Shown piece after piece: positions 15,928 through 23,910 of a DNA stretch of 62,839 bases (positions are counted from its first letter, which is position 1; every line of letters begins with the position of its first letter). The stretch is from contig JALHNB010000022.1 of assembly GCA_022843745.1 (NCBI GenBank), positions 31,113 through 93,951 of the forward strand, in the 5' to 3' direction. The notes beneath the pieces were generated by a model. It did no database searches. It had not been told where the DNA came from and saw nothing but the letters and a program-made list of their open reading frames with translations. Position numbers and translations under genes: made by a program. Source of the stretch: Anaerolineae bacterium (GTDB lineage Bacteria; Chloroflexota; Anaerolineae; Aggregatilineales; Phototrophicaceae).

Positions 15928-17121
15928 ATGAAAATCCTCTTTGTGACACCCTATATTCCGTCTCTGGTGCGTGTGCGCCCCTATAACATTCTGCGGGCGT
16001 TGGTTGAACGCGGTCATCAGGTTACACTTGCGGCATTGCAACCACCCGGAGACGAGGGCGAGTCATTAGACAGCCTGCGTTCCTGGTGTACCGCTGTTCA
16101 CGTTATTCCTCATAACCGCAGCCGCACGCTTATCAATGGGTTAATGGCCTTGCCCGGTATCCTGCCCGTGCAGATGGCGTATTCACGCTCACCGGAATTT
16201 GACCATCTTGCGCAGAACCTGATTGCCCGCCAATCCTATGATGTTGCTCATGTTGAACATCTGCGTGGCGCGGTATTGGCGCAATCGCTGGCTGGCTTAC
16301 CCATCGTATTCGATTCAGTCGATAGTATTTCGCTGCTGTTTGAGAAAGTGCTGAAAGATGCACCCAGCCTGAAAAGTCGCATGATGGCAACGCTGGACTT
16401 GAAGCGCACAAAATACTTTGAAGGTAGCCTGACGCGCCGTTTTGTCGAGGTTGCCGTCACAAGCGAGGTGGATCGTCAAGCGCTGATTGCTCTCGGCAGT
16501 GGCGAGAATTGCATCACAGTCATCCCGAACGGCGTCGATCTCAATTATTTTCAGCCGCAGAACATCAAACGTGATCCGCTGCGGCTCGTTTTCACCGGCA
16601 AAATGAGCTACCACGCCAATATTGCAGCTATTGAAGACCTAGTTGAGAAGATTTTGCCCCTGGTTTGGAAGGAGCAGCCCAGCGCACATTTGGAAATCGT
16701 TGGAAAAGACCCCGCACCTGTTATTCAAATGTTAGGTCAATCGCCTAACATAACAGTGACAGGTTATGTGCCGGATATGCGTCCCTATCTTGCGCAAGCG
16801 GCACTCGCTGTCAGCACGGTTCGATATGGTGTAGGCATTCAGAACAAAGTGCTGGAAGCGATGTCAATGGGAACGCCAGTGGTCTGCTCAACGCAGGCCA
16901 GTTCTGCGCTCAGAGCCACACATGGACGTGATCTGCTCGTAGGAGATACGCCTGAACAAATTGCTAAACATATCCTGGACTTACTCAAATCGCCGGAAAA
17001 GCGCGAAGCAGTGGGACAGGCCGGACGACAATATGTTGAACAGCATCAAACGTGGGACAGTGCGGCTGCGCTTTTTGAAACACTCTACCACAAAGCGCAA
17101 CGGGTGAAAACGACGATTTAA
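15928..17121 (+). CDS. Glycosyltransferase family 4 (paralogue)
   Basis: 397 aa, the same architecture as the preceding gene: KILFVTPYIPSLVRVRPYN at the N-terminus, VFTGKMSYHANIAAIEDLVE, then VTGYVPDMRPYLAQAALAV, and a donor-site segment RYGVGIQNKVLEAMSMGTPV. It is probably a tandem duplication followed by divergence, giving two successive sugar additions. It sits directly before the priming transferase gene in the EPS operon. Confidence 0.92.
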   Translation: MKILFVTPYIPSLVRVRPYNILRALVERGHQVTLAALQPPGDEGESLDSLRSWCTAVHVIPHNRSRTLINGLMALPGILPVQMAYSRSPEFDHLAQNLIARQSYDVAHVEHLRGAVLAQSLAGLPIVFDSVDSISLLFEKVLKDAPSLKSRMMATLDLKRTKYFEGSLTRRFVEVAVTSEVDRQALIALGSGENCITVIPNGVDLNYFQPQNIKRDPLRLVFTGKMSYHANIAAIEDLVEKILPLVWKEQPSAHLEIVGKDPAPVIQMLGQSPNITVTGYVPDMRPYLAQAALAVSTVRYGVGIQNKVLEAMSMGTPVVCSTQASSALRATHGRDLLVGDTPEQIAKHILDLLKSPEKREAVGQAGRQYVEQHQTWDSAAALFETLYHKAQRVKTTI

Positions 17122-17143
17122 GGGGAAATGGGGAAATGAGGAT

Positions 17144-18676
17144 ATGGGAACACGGATAATCGACTCAAAAACAGGAGGGCGCTCCGGCTCGTTTTTCTCT
17201 TCGCCTGGTGACATCCTCACGCGCGCTCGTCAGACGAGTGCAAGCAAGCTGCGTGTGGTTCGGATTGCCCTGATCGTACTGGACTTTTTTATGGTCAGTC
17301 TGGCGTTTTGGGTGGCGTATCAAGTGCGTTTCTATGGCTTGACCGCACAATTTTTCGATGCTGATGCTGCCAGTAATCAAATTTTTTATCAGGTTTACGT
17401 TTTTTTGCTTATTCCCCTGTGGGTCATATTATTCTGGTTATTTAAGCTTTATGATCCTGCAATCTTGTTCAGCGGCCATCAGGAATATACATTTATTTTT
17501 AATGCCTGTACCTTTGGTATCATGCTTGTGATTCTAGTTATTTTTCTGGATTCAACCCTTGCGATTGCGCGTGGTTGGCTGCTGCTCTCTTGGGTGCTTT
17601 CCATCGGCTTTGTTGGAAGTGCGCGTTTTCTCGCCCGACGTGTGGTGTTTACGGCACGCCGCAATGGGCATTTCCTAACCCCGACTTATATCGTCGGTGC
17701 GAACTCCGAAGGTGTGGCGATTGCCCAACATCTCTCCAGTGCGCCGATTTTCGGCATCAACGTCATTGGCTTTCTGGACGATGAACTGAGTATCGGTGAG
17801 GAAATTCTGCCGGGGATTGCCGTGCATGGCCCTACCTGGAAAGCGGAAGAACTCTGCACCAAATTTGGCATTGAACGCATGATCGTCGCAACCAGCGGCA
17901 TTGACCGTGAAAATCTCCTTACGATGTTCAAGCGCTTCGTCAACGTGGATGATGTGGCGGTGTGGCTGTCATCGGGGATGTACGAGATGCTCACGACAGG
18001 TGTGCGGGTACATGATATTGGCTCGATGTCGATGGTCAGCGTGAACCGCGTCCGGCTGACAGGGATCAGCGTACTCACGAAAACTTTGTTGGACTACATT
18101 GGCGCGTCACTGGGCTTGCTGGCGTTGTCGCCGTTGTTTCTGGCAATTTTTATCATCATGCGGCGCACCGACCCCGGCCCGATCATTTATCGGCGGCGTG
18201 TGGTGGGCGTGGGTGGCGAAGAATTTGATGCTTTCAAATTCCGCACGATGGTGGTGAACTCCAAAGAAGTTTTAGAAGAACTGCTGGCGAATGATCCCGA
18301 AGCACGGGCAGAGTGGGAAACACACGAAAAGCTGAAAAACGACCCGCGTATTACCAAAATAGGCGCGTTTCTGCGGAAAACCAGCGTAGACGAACTGCCG
18401 CAATTACTAAACGTCCTGCGTGGTGAGATGAGCCTTGTCGGGCCGCGCATGATTACCCGCGACGAAGTGAAACGCTTTGGTCAGTGGGATATGAACATCC
18501 ACACCGTCAAGCCGGGGATCACAGGTCTGTGGCAGATCAGCGGACGCAGCGACCTGTCGTATAAAGAGCGTGTCCAATTGGACATGCACTATATCCGCAA
18601 TTACTCGATCTGGCTCGATCTGCAAATTTTGTTCTGGACGATCCCATCCGTGCTGATGAACAAAGGCGCGTATTAA
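17144..18676 (+). CDS. Exopolysaccharide polyprenyl glycosylphosphotransferase (priming enzyme)
   Basis: A 510-aa WbaP/CpsE-like enzyme that transfers sugar-1-phosphate from a UDP-sugar to undecaprenyl phosphate, the first step of repeat-unit assembly. There are four TM helices at about 45-170, a CoA-binding-like Rossmann domain (YIVGANSEGVAIAQHL), a fifth membrane segment (LDYIGASLGLLALSPLFLAI), and the catalytic bacterial sugar transferase domain: DPGPIIYRRR, FDAFKFRTM, ITKIGAFLRKTSVDELPQLL, LVGPRM, KPGITGLWQISGRSDLSY. Length is typical. Last gene of the EPS run. No flippase or outer-membrane export gene is seen in the window. Confidence 0.95.
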   Translation: MGTRIIDSKTGGRSGSFFSSPGDILTRARQTSASKLRVVRIALIVLDFFMVSLAFWVAYQVRFYGLTAQFFDADAASNQIFYQVYVFLLIPLWVILFWLFKLYDPAILFSGHQEYTFIFNACTFGIMLVILVIFLDSTLAIARGWLLLSWVLSIGFVGSARFLARRVVFTARRNGHFLTPTYIVGANSEGVAIAQHLSSAPIFGINVIGFLDDELSIGEEILPGIAVHGPTWKAEELCTKFGIERMIVATSGIDRENLLTMFKRFVNVDDVAVWLSSGMYEMLTTGVRVHDIGSMSMVSVNRVRLTGISVLTKTLLDYIGASLGLLALSPLFLAIFIIMRRTDPGPIIYRRRVVGVGGEEFDAFKFRTMVVNSKEVLEELLANDPEARAEWETHEKLKNDPRITKIGAFLRKTSVDELPQLLNVLRGEMSLVGPRMITRDEVKRFGQWDMNIHTVKPGITGLWQISGRSDLSYKERVQLDMHYIRNYSIWLDLQILFWTIPSVLMNKGAY

Positions 18677-18680
18677 GGGG

Positions 18681-18707
18681 TTAGCTGTCAGCGATCAGCA
18701 GTCAGCT
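18681..18707. repeat. TCAGC-rich micro-repeat
   Basis: Successive TCAGC-type words in TTAGCTGTCAGCGATCAGCA and the bases just after it, directly downstream of the priming transferase gene. Similar short CAGCTGTCAGC tracts occur dispersed in several bacterial phyla. No T-run follows, so it is not a clear terminator. Confidence 0.4.
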
Positions 18708-18802
18708 TTTGGATTTGGAGAGGCGGGTGTTCGCGGTTTGCGGATGCCTGCTTTTGTTTTTATGCAGTTCGTCTATTCTTCGAAAATAGCATAGGTCTGT
18801 GA

Positions 18803-19540
18803 TCATCCTGGGCCGCTATCAAAATCAGGATCAGCTTTTTGGGCTATTTGCGCCACAGTATTAAAAACGGATTTCACTTCTGAAGCCACTCTTTGTCGTT
18901 TTTCAGGTATCCATTGATTCTCTTGTAAATCGTTGGTTTGAATTATTAGCTGCCGAATCTGACTTAAGACGAGATCATCTAATCCTAATTCAACCATATG
19001 ATGATGAGATTGACGTAATCCAATATCTATCCATTTCTTTTCAACATCACCCAATAACCAATAGTAAAGTTCATTGAGATCATGACATAACCAGAAAAGA
19101 TTGCCTGTCTTATTTGTGCTAATTTTGACAGGGATAGATACCTCATTGAACTGTACATGCTCTTTAAGAAGCTCTGCTTTTAACAGATTTAGAGCTGTAT
19201 CATATTCTTGAGATGAAAAGTCAATATGCTGTATATCGTTTAGATCATAGGGCAAATCCCCTTTTCCCCAAATTACTGGAATGATCCTTTTGTCATGGCT
19301 CAGAAAAAAACGCCACTCTTTTCTTACCTGCTGTGAGTTTAAAGAATCTGGCGAAACAATGAGTATCATAATTCGGCATTGGTTCAAAGCATTATTAATA
19401 CTATCAGCCCAAGCTTCACCCGGACGTATATGCTCAAAACTTACCCAAATTACGGCCCCTAGACTATATTGCAATGAATTTGTGAGACGGCGAACAAAAT
19501 CAATGTCCTTGGTACTGTGCGAAACAAAAATTTCCGACAT
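18803..19540 (-). CDS. TIR-domain protein (putative NADase effector)
   Basis: 245 aa. The N-terminal TIR domain (about 1-125) begins EIFVSHSTKDIDFVRRL and shows WVSFEHIRPGEAW, MILIVSPDSLNS and VRKEW. Glu75 of VRKEW aligns by eye with catalytic Glu642 of SARM1 (WVHKE). The remaining ~120 aa are an alpha-helical region without a recognisable family, rich in Gln/Leu/Asp. The TIR part closely resembles that of the cNMP-gated TIR at 41972-42826 (SPDSLNS, IPV/VPI, QHIDF). The gene is visibly more AT-rich than its neighbours and stands alone between the EPS and sulfur genes, suggesting separate acquisition. Role in NAD cleavage or defence is inferred. Confidence 0.85.
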   Translation of the reverse strand: MSEIFVSHSTKDIDFVRRLTNSLQYSLGAVIWVSFEHIRPGEAWADSINNALNQCRIMILIVSPDSLNSQQVRKEWRFFLSHDKRIIPVIWGKGDLPYDLNDIQHIDFSSQEYDTALNLLKAELLKEHVQFNEVSIPVKISTNKTGNLFWLCHDLNELYYWLLGDVEKKWIDIGLRQSHHHMVELGLDDLVLSQIRQLIIQTNDLQENQWIPEKRQRVASEVKSVFNTVAQIAQKADPDFDSGPG

Positions 19541-19610
19541 GGATTTTCACCAAATTTGTCATTATTCAACTTAACTATTGGTTATAGTAACACGATATTC
19601 GAATCAAAAA

Positions 19611-19635
19611 GGGCGAGTCGCCAACTCGCCCCTAC
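19611..19635. repeat. REP-like palindrome (intergenic)
   Basis: GGGCGAGTCGCC and AACTCGCCCCTAC form the same type of palindrome as 59181-59209. Located between the TIR promoter side and the SufE 3' end. Confidence 0.75.
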
Positions 19636-19639
19636 GTCC

Positions 19640-19683
19640 AATTTCTTTGCGTTCTTTGCCTTCTTTGCGCCTCTGCGTTGAGC
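19640..19683. repeat. TTCTTTGCG-type degenerate tandem tract
   Basis: Polypyrimidine-rich succession of TTCTTTGC-like words ending CTCTGCGTTGAG, just after the palindrome at 19611 and overlapping the 3' side of SufE. It is related in style to the AGACACAGAG element at 81-148. Confidence 0.5.
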
Positions 19684-19685
19684 TT

Positions 19686-20138
19686 TTAGTTTTTGTTTGC
19701 CAGCCGCTTCTGCGCCTCGTGCTGTACCATCGCGACGATGCCCATCAATCCCTGACCTTTGCCCATCGAAACCTCGCGGCCAAAAATCTTGAACACGATG
19801 TCCGTAGCCACCGTAGCAACCTGTTCCAGAGGTGTGCCGGAACACGCATCGTTCAAAATGACCGAGATCGCCATCGCCGAAAGCCCCTGCGGATTCAGCA
19901 CATCAAAGCGATAGGTCAATGTGCCATCGGCGTTATCCAGCGCCCAAACGAACGCTTCGGATTCGCAGGCCGGGACACGGTGCGATTCCTCATAGGGTTT
20001 CGTCGCGATGTCCGGCGTGACCTTTGCCTCTTTGAAGCGATCCGCGATTTCAATCAGGTATTCAGCACGTTCGTTGCGGTCAGTGAGGAACGAAAAATCC
20101 TCCAGCACTTCCGCCAGCTTTGGTGGATAATCAGCCAT
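19686..20138 (-). CDS. sufE: SufE family cysteine desulfuration protein
   Basis: 150 aa, the usual SufE length. It accepts persulfide sulfur on a conserved Cys and passes it to acceptors in Fe-S assembly. The motif VPACESEAFVW places the acceptor Cys at residue 58, and the LTDRNERAEYLIEIADRF helix and MVQHEAQ C-terminus fit the family. It begins 2 bp after the stop of a rhodanese-type sulfurtransferase gene, so the pair are almost certainly co-translated. The donor here may be that sulfurtransferase rather than SufS, which is an inference from context. Confidence 0.9.
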   Translation of the reverse strand: MADYPPKLAEVLEDFSFLTDRNERAEYLIEIADRFKEAKVTPDIATKPYEESHRVPACESEAFVWALDNADGTLTYRFDVLNPQGLSAMAISVILNDACSGTPLEQVATVATDIVFKIFGREVSMGKGQGLMGIVAMVQHEAQKRLANKN

Positions 20139-20140
20139 TA

Positions 20141-21004
20141 TTAGCGCTCAATCGGCACGTTGACCAGATTGCCCCACTCCGTCCAACTGCCATCGTAATT
20201 GCGGACATTTTTATAGCCCAGCAAATAGGTCAACACAAACCACGTGTGGCTGCTGCGCTCACCGATGCGGCAGTAAGCGATAATATCGTCGTCGGCTTTC
20301 AAGCCCTGTCCCTGTTCATAAATCGCGCGGAGTTCGTCGGCTGTTTTGAATGTGCCATTTTCGGGGTTCGCCGCCTGCGCCCAGGGGATACTTTTCGCGC
20401 CGGGGATATGACCGCCGCGCAGCGCACCCTCGTTGGGATAATTGGGCATATGCAGCAATTCGCCGCGATACTCAGCAGGGCTGCGCACATCGACCAGTGG
20501 CAGTTTGGCCTCAACATGCTTCAAAACTTCATCGCGGAAAGCGCGAATCTGGCTGTCATCGCGATTTTTCGCTTGATATTGCGTCGGAGGATAGGCTGGG
20601 GCTTGCTTGGTCATTTCGCGACCTTCCTGCTCCCATTTTAGCCTGCCGCCATCCACGATACGCGCGTTGGTGTGACCGAAAAGGTGAAATACCCAGAGTG
20701 CATAGCATGCCCACCAGTTATTTTTGTCACCGTAAAATACAACTGTCGTTTCCGGTGTCACGCCAATCCGCGACATCAGTTTTTCAAAACCGTCCTTGTG
20801 TAGATAATCGCGGCGTAGCGGGTCGTTGAGATCGGTTGTCCAGTCCACCTGTACCGCGCCGGGGATATGACCGGATGGATAGAGCAGCGGGTCTTCGTTG
20901 GATTCGATAATGCGTATATCAGCATCTTTCAAATGCTCGGCAACCCACTCCGTGGAAACCAGCATGTCGGGGTGTATGTAACCCCGCTCGTTAATAGCAC
21001 TCAT
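20141..21004 (-). CDS. Thiosulfate/3-mercaptopyruvate sulfurtransferase (two rhodanese domains)
   Basis: 287 aa with tandem rhodanese domains: an inactive N-terminal half ([19 protein letters not shown]...[10 protein letters not shown]) and a catalytic C-terminal half ([24 protein letters not shown]) ending in the active loop CRIGERS followed by SHTW. The loop cysteine carries the persulfide. CRIGERS resembles thiosulfate sulfurtransferases (CysA/SseA type) more than CG[SA]GVTA of mercaptopyruvate enzymes. It is directly upstream of SufE and downstream of a TauE/SafE exporter, a small sulfur-handling cluster. Confidence 0.93.
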   Translation of the reverse strand: MSAINERGYIHPDMLVSTEWVAEHLKDADIRIIESNEDPLLYPSGHIPGAVQVDWTTDLNDPLRRDYLHKDGFEKLMSRIGVTPETTVVFYGDKNNWWACYALWVFHLFGHTNARIVDGGRLKWEQEGREMTKQAPAYPPTQYQAKNRDDSQIRAFRDEVLKHVEAKLPLVDVRSPAEYRGELLHMPNYPNEGALRGGHIPGAKSIPWAQAANPENGTFKTADELRAIYEQGQGLKADDDIIAYCRIGERSSHTWFVLTYLLGYKNVRNYDGSWTEWGNLVNVPIER

Positions 21005-21071
21005 AAAATGACTCCCTACCGAATAAAACAGATAAAGATGATAATAACTCAGGATAGCTGTTCGGGCAATG

Positions 21072-21782
21072 TTAAAAAATGAGATTCAACCCCAGGCCGA
21101 CCAGTAAAACCATGACGATTTTGCGGAACAACAAGGGGTTGATGTATTTATCCAGGCTGATCCCAAACGCCAGTCCCAACATCGCGCCAGGGAAGGCGAA
21201 TAGAAAAGACTGCCAGACGAAAGGAGTATAGTGGTGCGCCAGCGTGTGGCTGATAATCGTCGTAATGCTGTTGAGCAGGAAATAACCCTGTAAATTGCTG
21301 CGAAATTCCTGCGGACTCCAGCGCCGACAGCTTCCATAAATCACAACGGGCGGCCCACCCGTGTTATATGCCCCGCTTAGAACGCCGCCGACGAAGCCAA
21401 AACCATAAGCCCAGTTGGGATGCTTGATTTCCGGCAGTCGCAGATTCAGAAGAGCATAGAGCGCGTACCCTGTGATAACTATACCCAACAGTGTCAGGAC
21501 GAAACGCTCATCTGCCCGCTGGAGGACAAAAACGCCGATTGGAATCCCGACCAGCGATGCCGCTGACAGGCTCCCTACCGTGCGCAGATTAATCGCATGG
21601 CGATAGCGGATAAGCAGGATAACCTCGGCAGCAATGGCGACGATAGCGACCAGCGGCGCTGCTGCCTGTACGCCGAGTGTGCTAATCAACAAAGGCATGG
21701 CGATGAGCGCCGTTCCGAACCCGGCGATAGTCTGCGTAAAAATGGCAAAAAACATAATGAGCGCGATGAAGAGAGGATTCAT
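21072..21782 (-). CDS. TauE/SafE family sulfite exporter-like permease
   Basis: A 236-aa integral membrane protein with seven to eight helices. The N-terminal half repeat [20 protein letters not shown] and the second-half [19 protein letters not shown] are hallmark TauE motifs. Family members export sulfite, sulfoacetate or other organosulfur anions. The ATG overlaps the preceding gene's stop by one base (TAATG), and a sulfurtransferase and SufE follow, which fits thiosulfate/sulfite handling. The exact substrate is inferred. Confidence 0.9.
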   Translation of the reverse strand: MNPLFIALIMFFAIFTQTIAGFGTALIAMPLLISTLGVQAAAPLVAIVAIAAEVILLIRYRHAINLRTVGSLSAASLVGIPIGVFVLQRADERFVLTLLGIVITGYALYALLNLRLPEIKHPNWAYGFGFVGGVLSGAYNTGGPPVVIYGSCRRWSPQEFRSNLQGYFLLNSITTIISHTLAHHYTPFVWQSFLFAFPGAMLGLAFGISLDKYINPLLFRKIVMVLLVGLGLNLIF

Positions 21783-22213
21783 TATTGTCCTGACGGGAGT
21801 AGGGGGTAGATTGATTCAGCGTTAAATGGGGGAACTTGCAGCGTCCCGGTGATATGTTCGAGGATAACGCGCCCATCATTTAACTTCAATACGAGGTAAG
21901 TGTCTTCTGGTACGACGATATTGAAAAGCCCGGTGGACATCCGCCCCAGAACGGCTTTGCGCTTGGCGACGACATATACCCCGGCATCATCCTGGTCGGT
22001 GGCAACACGCCAGCCAAAAGCGGCTTGCAGAGTCGCCGTGACTTCCACTTTGGGCTGCTGCCAGCGCATCACGCGCACATCCGCATTTTCGGCCTGCAAA
22101 TAGAATGTGATCGGGCCGAGAGTCGAAAAATAATACGTTTGCGTGTGCCGAGTCAGGCTTGTGATCTCCGACGCGGCGTTGACGACCTGCCAGAGTGTGT
22201 TTAATTTTTGCAT
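21782..22213 (-). CDS. DUF4097-like putative adhesin-fold protein
   Basis: About 143 aa from ATG 22213; an in-frame ATG at 22240 would overlap the upstream gene by 22 bp. The body is beta-rich (ITFYLQAENADVRVMRWQQP, VEVTATLQAAFGWRV, VYVVAKRK, LFNIVVPEDTYLVLKLNDGR) as in right-handed DUF4097/DUF2807-type adhesin folds. There is no signal peptide or TM. It sits between an alpha/beta hydrolase and the TauE gene with overlapping ends, so it is likely in the same operon. Function unknown. Confidence 0.65.
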   Translation of the reverse strand: MQKLNTLWQVVNAASEITSLTRHTQTYYFSTLGPITFYLQAENADVRVMRWQQPKVEVTATLQAAFGWRVATDQDDAGVYVVAKRKAVLGRMSTGLFNIVVPEDTYLVLKLNDGRVILEHITGTLQVPPFNAESIYPLLPSGQ

Positions 22214-22218
22214 CTGTT

Positions 22219-22974
22219 TTAACCTGTTTTTTCTAGCCATCGTTGGATTGCGCCCGCGACGACCTGCGGTTGTTCGAACGCCATCATATGACCGCCGTCT
22301 TCGACACTTACCAACTGCGATCCGGCGATTTGTTCGTGCAGATAGGTGCTGAATTTGAAGGGAGTCATGCGGTCTGCTGTCCCGCCGATAATGAGTGTCG
22401 GCACACGAATTTGTGCAATCTGACCTCGCAGGTCGAAAGCGTTTGTTGCCACGAAATCACCATGAAGCACTTTGGGGTTGGTTTCCAGCAGGCGTTTATG
22501 ACCCAATCGCTTGATCTGCTCATACCCTTCCGCCCACTGCCAATCGACAATCATCTGCACCGTTTTTTCGTAATTGCTCACCAGACCGTTCAAAATATCC
22601 GGGTGAACCGAGAGTTTCGCCCCTGTGCCGATCAGAATCAAGCCTTGCACGCGATCTGGATTATGCAGCGCCATCGTCTGGACAATCGCGCCGCCCATGC
22701 TGTGGCCTAAAAGAATCGCTTTGGGAATCCTGAGTGCATCAAGCAGGCCGATCAGATCAGCGGCATAGGCACTAATGCTGGTACGCGCGGGCATTTTGCT
22801 TTTCCCATGACCGGATAGATCGGGGATAATCGCGTTCGCTTCCGGCATCCGGCGCAGTTCAGCAGGCCAATCGAGATGCGTACCGCCCGCGCCATGTATC
22901 ATCACGACGGGTAGACGATGGGCAGTTGGGTCGCGGTGGTCGGCGTACCAGATTCTATTTTCAGCGAGAGGCAT
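22219..22974 (-). CDS. Alpha/beta hydrolase
   Basis: A 251-aa alpha/beta-hydrolase fold enzyme without a lid insertion. Oxyanion region HGAGGTHLDW, nucleophile elbow GHSMGG (Ser at about 93), acid in GTADRMTP, and catalytic His in DGGHMMAFEQP. Esterase or C-C hydrolase activity is typical of the family; the substrate cannot be inferred. First gene of a minus-strand run continuing into DUF4097-like, TauE, sulfurtransferase and SufE genes. Confidence 0.93.
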   Translation of the reverse strand: MPLAENRIWYADHRDPTAHRLPVVMIHGAGGTHLDWPAELRRMPEANAIIPDLSGHGKSKMPARTSISAYAADLIGLLDALRIPKAILLGHSMGGAIVQTMALHNPDRVQGLILIGTGAKLSVHPDILNGLVSNYEKTVQMIVDWQWAEGYEQIKRLGHKRLLETNPKVLHGDFVATNAFDLRGQIAQIRVPTLIIGGTADRMTPFKFSTYLHEQIAGSQLVSVEDGGHMMAFEQPQVVAGAIQRWLEKTG

Positions 22975-23085
22975 ATTTTCCCTATACTGTTTTCAGAGAG
23001 AGATATTTCCACCTTTATGGATGGTGTTTAATTTTAGCGTAAACTGAGATGATTAGACGAATTGCTATTGACGCTTATTTTGTTG

Positions 23086-23130
23086 TCGGGCATGATGATA
23101 GTTGGGTCGTGGGGCATGATGATAGTTAGG
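23086..23130. repeat. Two-copy direct repeat GGGCATGATGATAGTT
   Basis: GGGCATGATGATAGTTGG and GGGCATGATGATAGTTAG occur in tandem (units from 23086 and 23107, the second with three extra bases) in the divergent intergenic region between the hydrolase and the DedA gene. No palindrome is seen in the unit. Confidence 0.7.
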
Positions 23131-23155
23131 TGTAAGGCCAATCCGTGAAAATCAA

Positions 23156-23199
23156 TGAGGTTTTATTAACCTCAATTCTAATGCCATGCGACAATTGAG
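23156..23199 (+). promoter_or_regulatory. Two overlapping alternative hairpins in the dedA leader
   Basis: TGAGGTT (23156-23162) can pair with AACCTCA (23168-23174), and CTCAATT (23171-23177) can pair with AATTGAG (23193-23199). The two stems share CTCA, so they exclude each other, the geometry of an attenuator or RNA switch. It ends about 28 bp before the DedA start. No T-run follows; the regulatory role is speculative. Confidence 0.35.
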
Positions 23200-23226
23200 A
23201 ATCACATCTATGGAGAAATTTAACTG

Positions 23227-23898
23227 ATGGCGCAACTTTTGGAACAGCTCGCCCTTTGGATCGAGCAGATCATTCAGACCATTGGCTATCCGGGCATCGC
23301 ATTTGTCATGTTTGCGGAGAATGTTTTTCCGCCGATCCCATCCGAACTCATTATGCCTTTCGCGGGGTTTTTGGTAGGACGCGGTGAGTTTACCTTCGTC
23401 GGTGTCTGGATCGCAGGCGTTATCGGCTCTGTGCTGGGAGCGATCATACTCTATTACATCGGCATGTGGGCTGGCGACAAGGTATTGCGCACGTTTCTGC
23501 GCCGCTATGGATACCTGTTCACCGTTTCTGAAAAAGAATATGACCGCGCTCTGAGCTTTTTTGCCCGCTACGGTGACGTGATTGTCTTTTTTGGTCGCCT
23601 TATCCCCCTGGTACGCAGCATTATCTCGATCCCGGCAGGCGCGAATCATATGTCGATGCCCAAGTTTATCCTCTTTACAACACTTGGCTCGGCGATCTGG
23701 AGTGGTGCGCTGGCTTACGCGGGTATGGCGCTTGGCGAAAACTGGGAACAGGTTATTGGTTTTGTCGAGAATTATCAGGACATCGTGACTGTTGTGGTTG
23801 CCATTATCGGTGTTGTGTTTGTGGGTTGGATCGCGTCTCGAATCATCTCCCGCAGTCGCGCTGGGACGTTAAAAGCTGATACTGAAACTCAGGATTAA
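23227..23898 (+). CDS. DedA family membrane protein (VTT domain)
   Basis: A 223-aa DedA/VTT protein, implicated in the family in undecaprenyl-phosphate or phospholipid flipping and proton-dependent envelope homeostasis. Signature features are the re-entrant loop ENVFPPIPSELIMPFAGFL near residues 33-53, GSVLGAIILYYIGMWAG, and FFGRLIPLVRSIISIPAG with the conserved Arg pair, then C-terminal TMs. Ribosome site ATGGAGAAA precedes ATG 23227. The GT39 gene follows after 12 bp, linking it to lipid-linked sugar transfer. Confidence 0.94.
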   Translation: MAQLLEQLALWIEQIIQTIGYPGIAFVMFAENVFPPIPSELIMPFAGFLVGRGEFTFVGVWIAGVIGSVLGAIILYYIGMWAGDKVLRTFLRRYGYLFTVSEKEYDRALSFFARYGDVIVFFGRLIPLVRSIISIPAGANHMSMPKFILFTTLGSAIWSGALAYAGMALGENWEQVIGFVENYQDIVTVVVAIIGVVFVGWIASRIISRSRAGTLKADTETQD

Positions 23899-23910
23899 TG
23901 TCGAAAAGTG

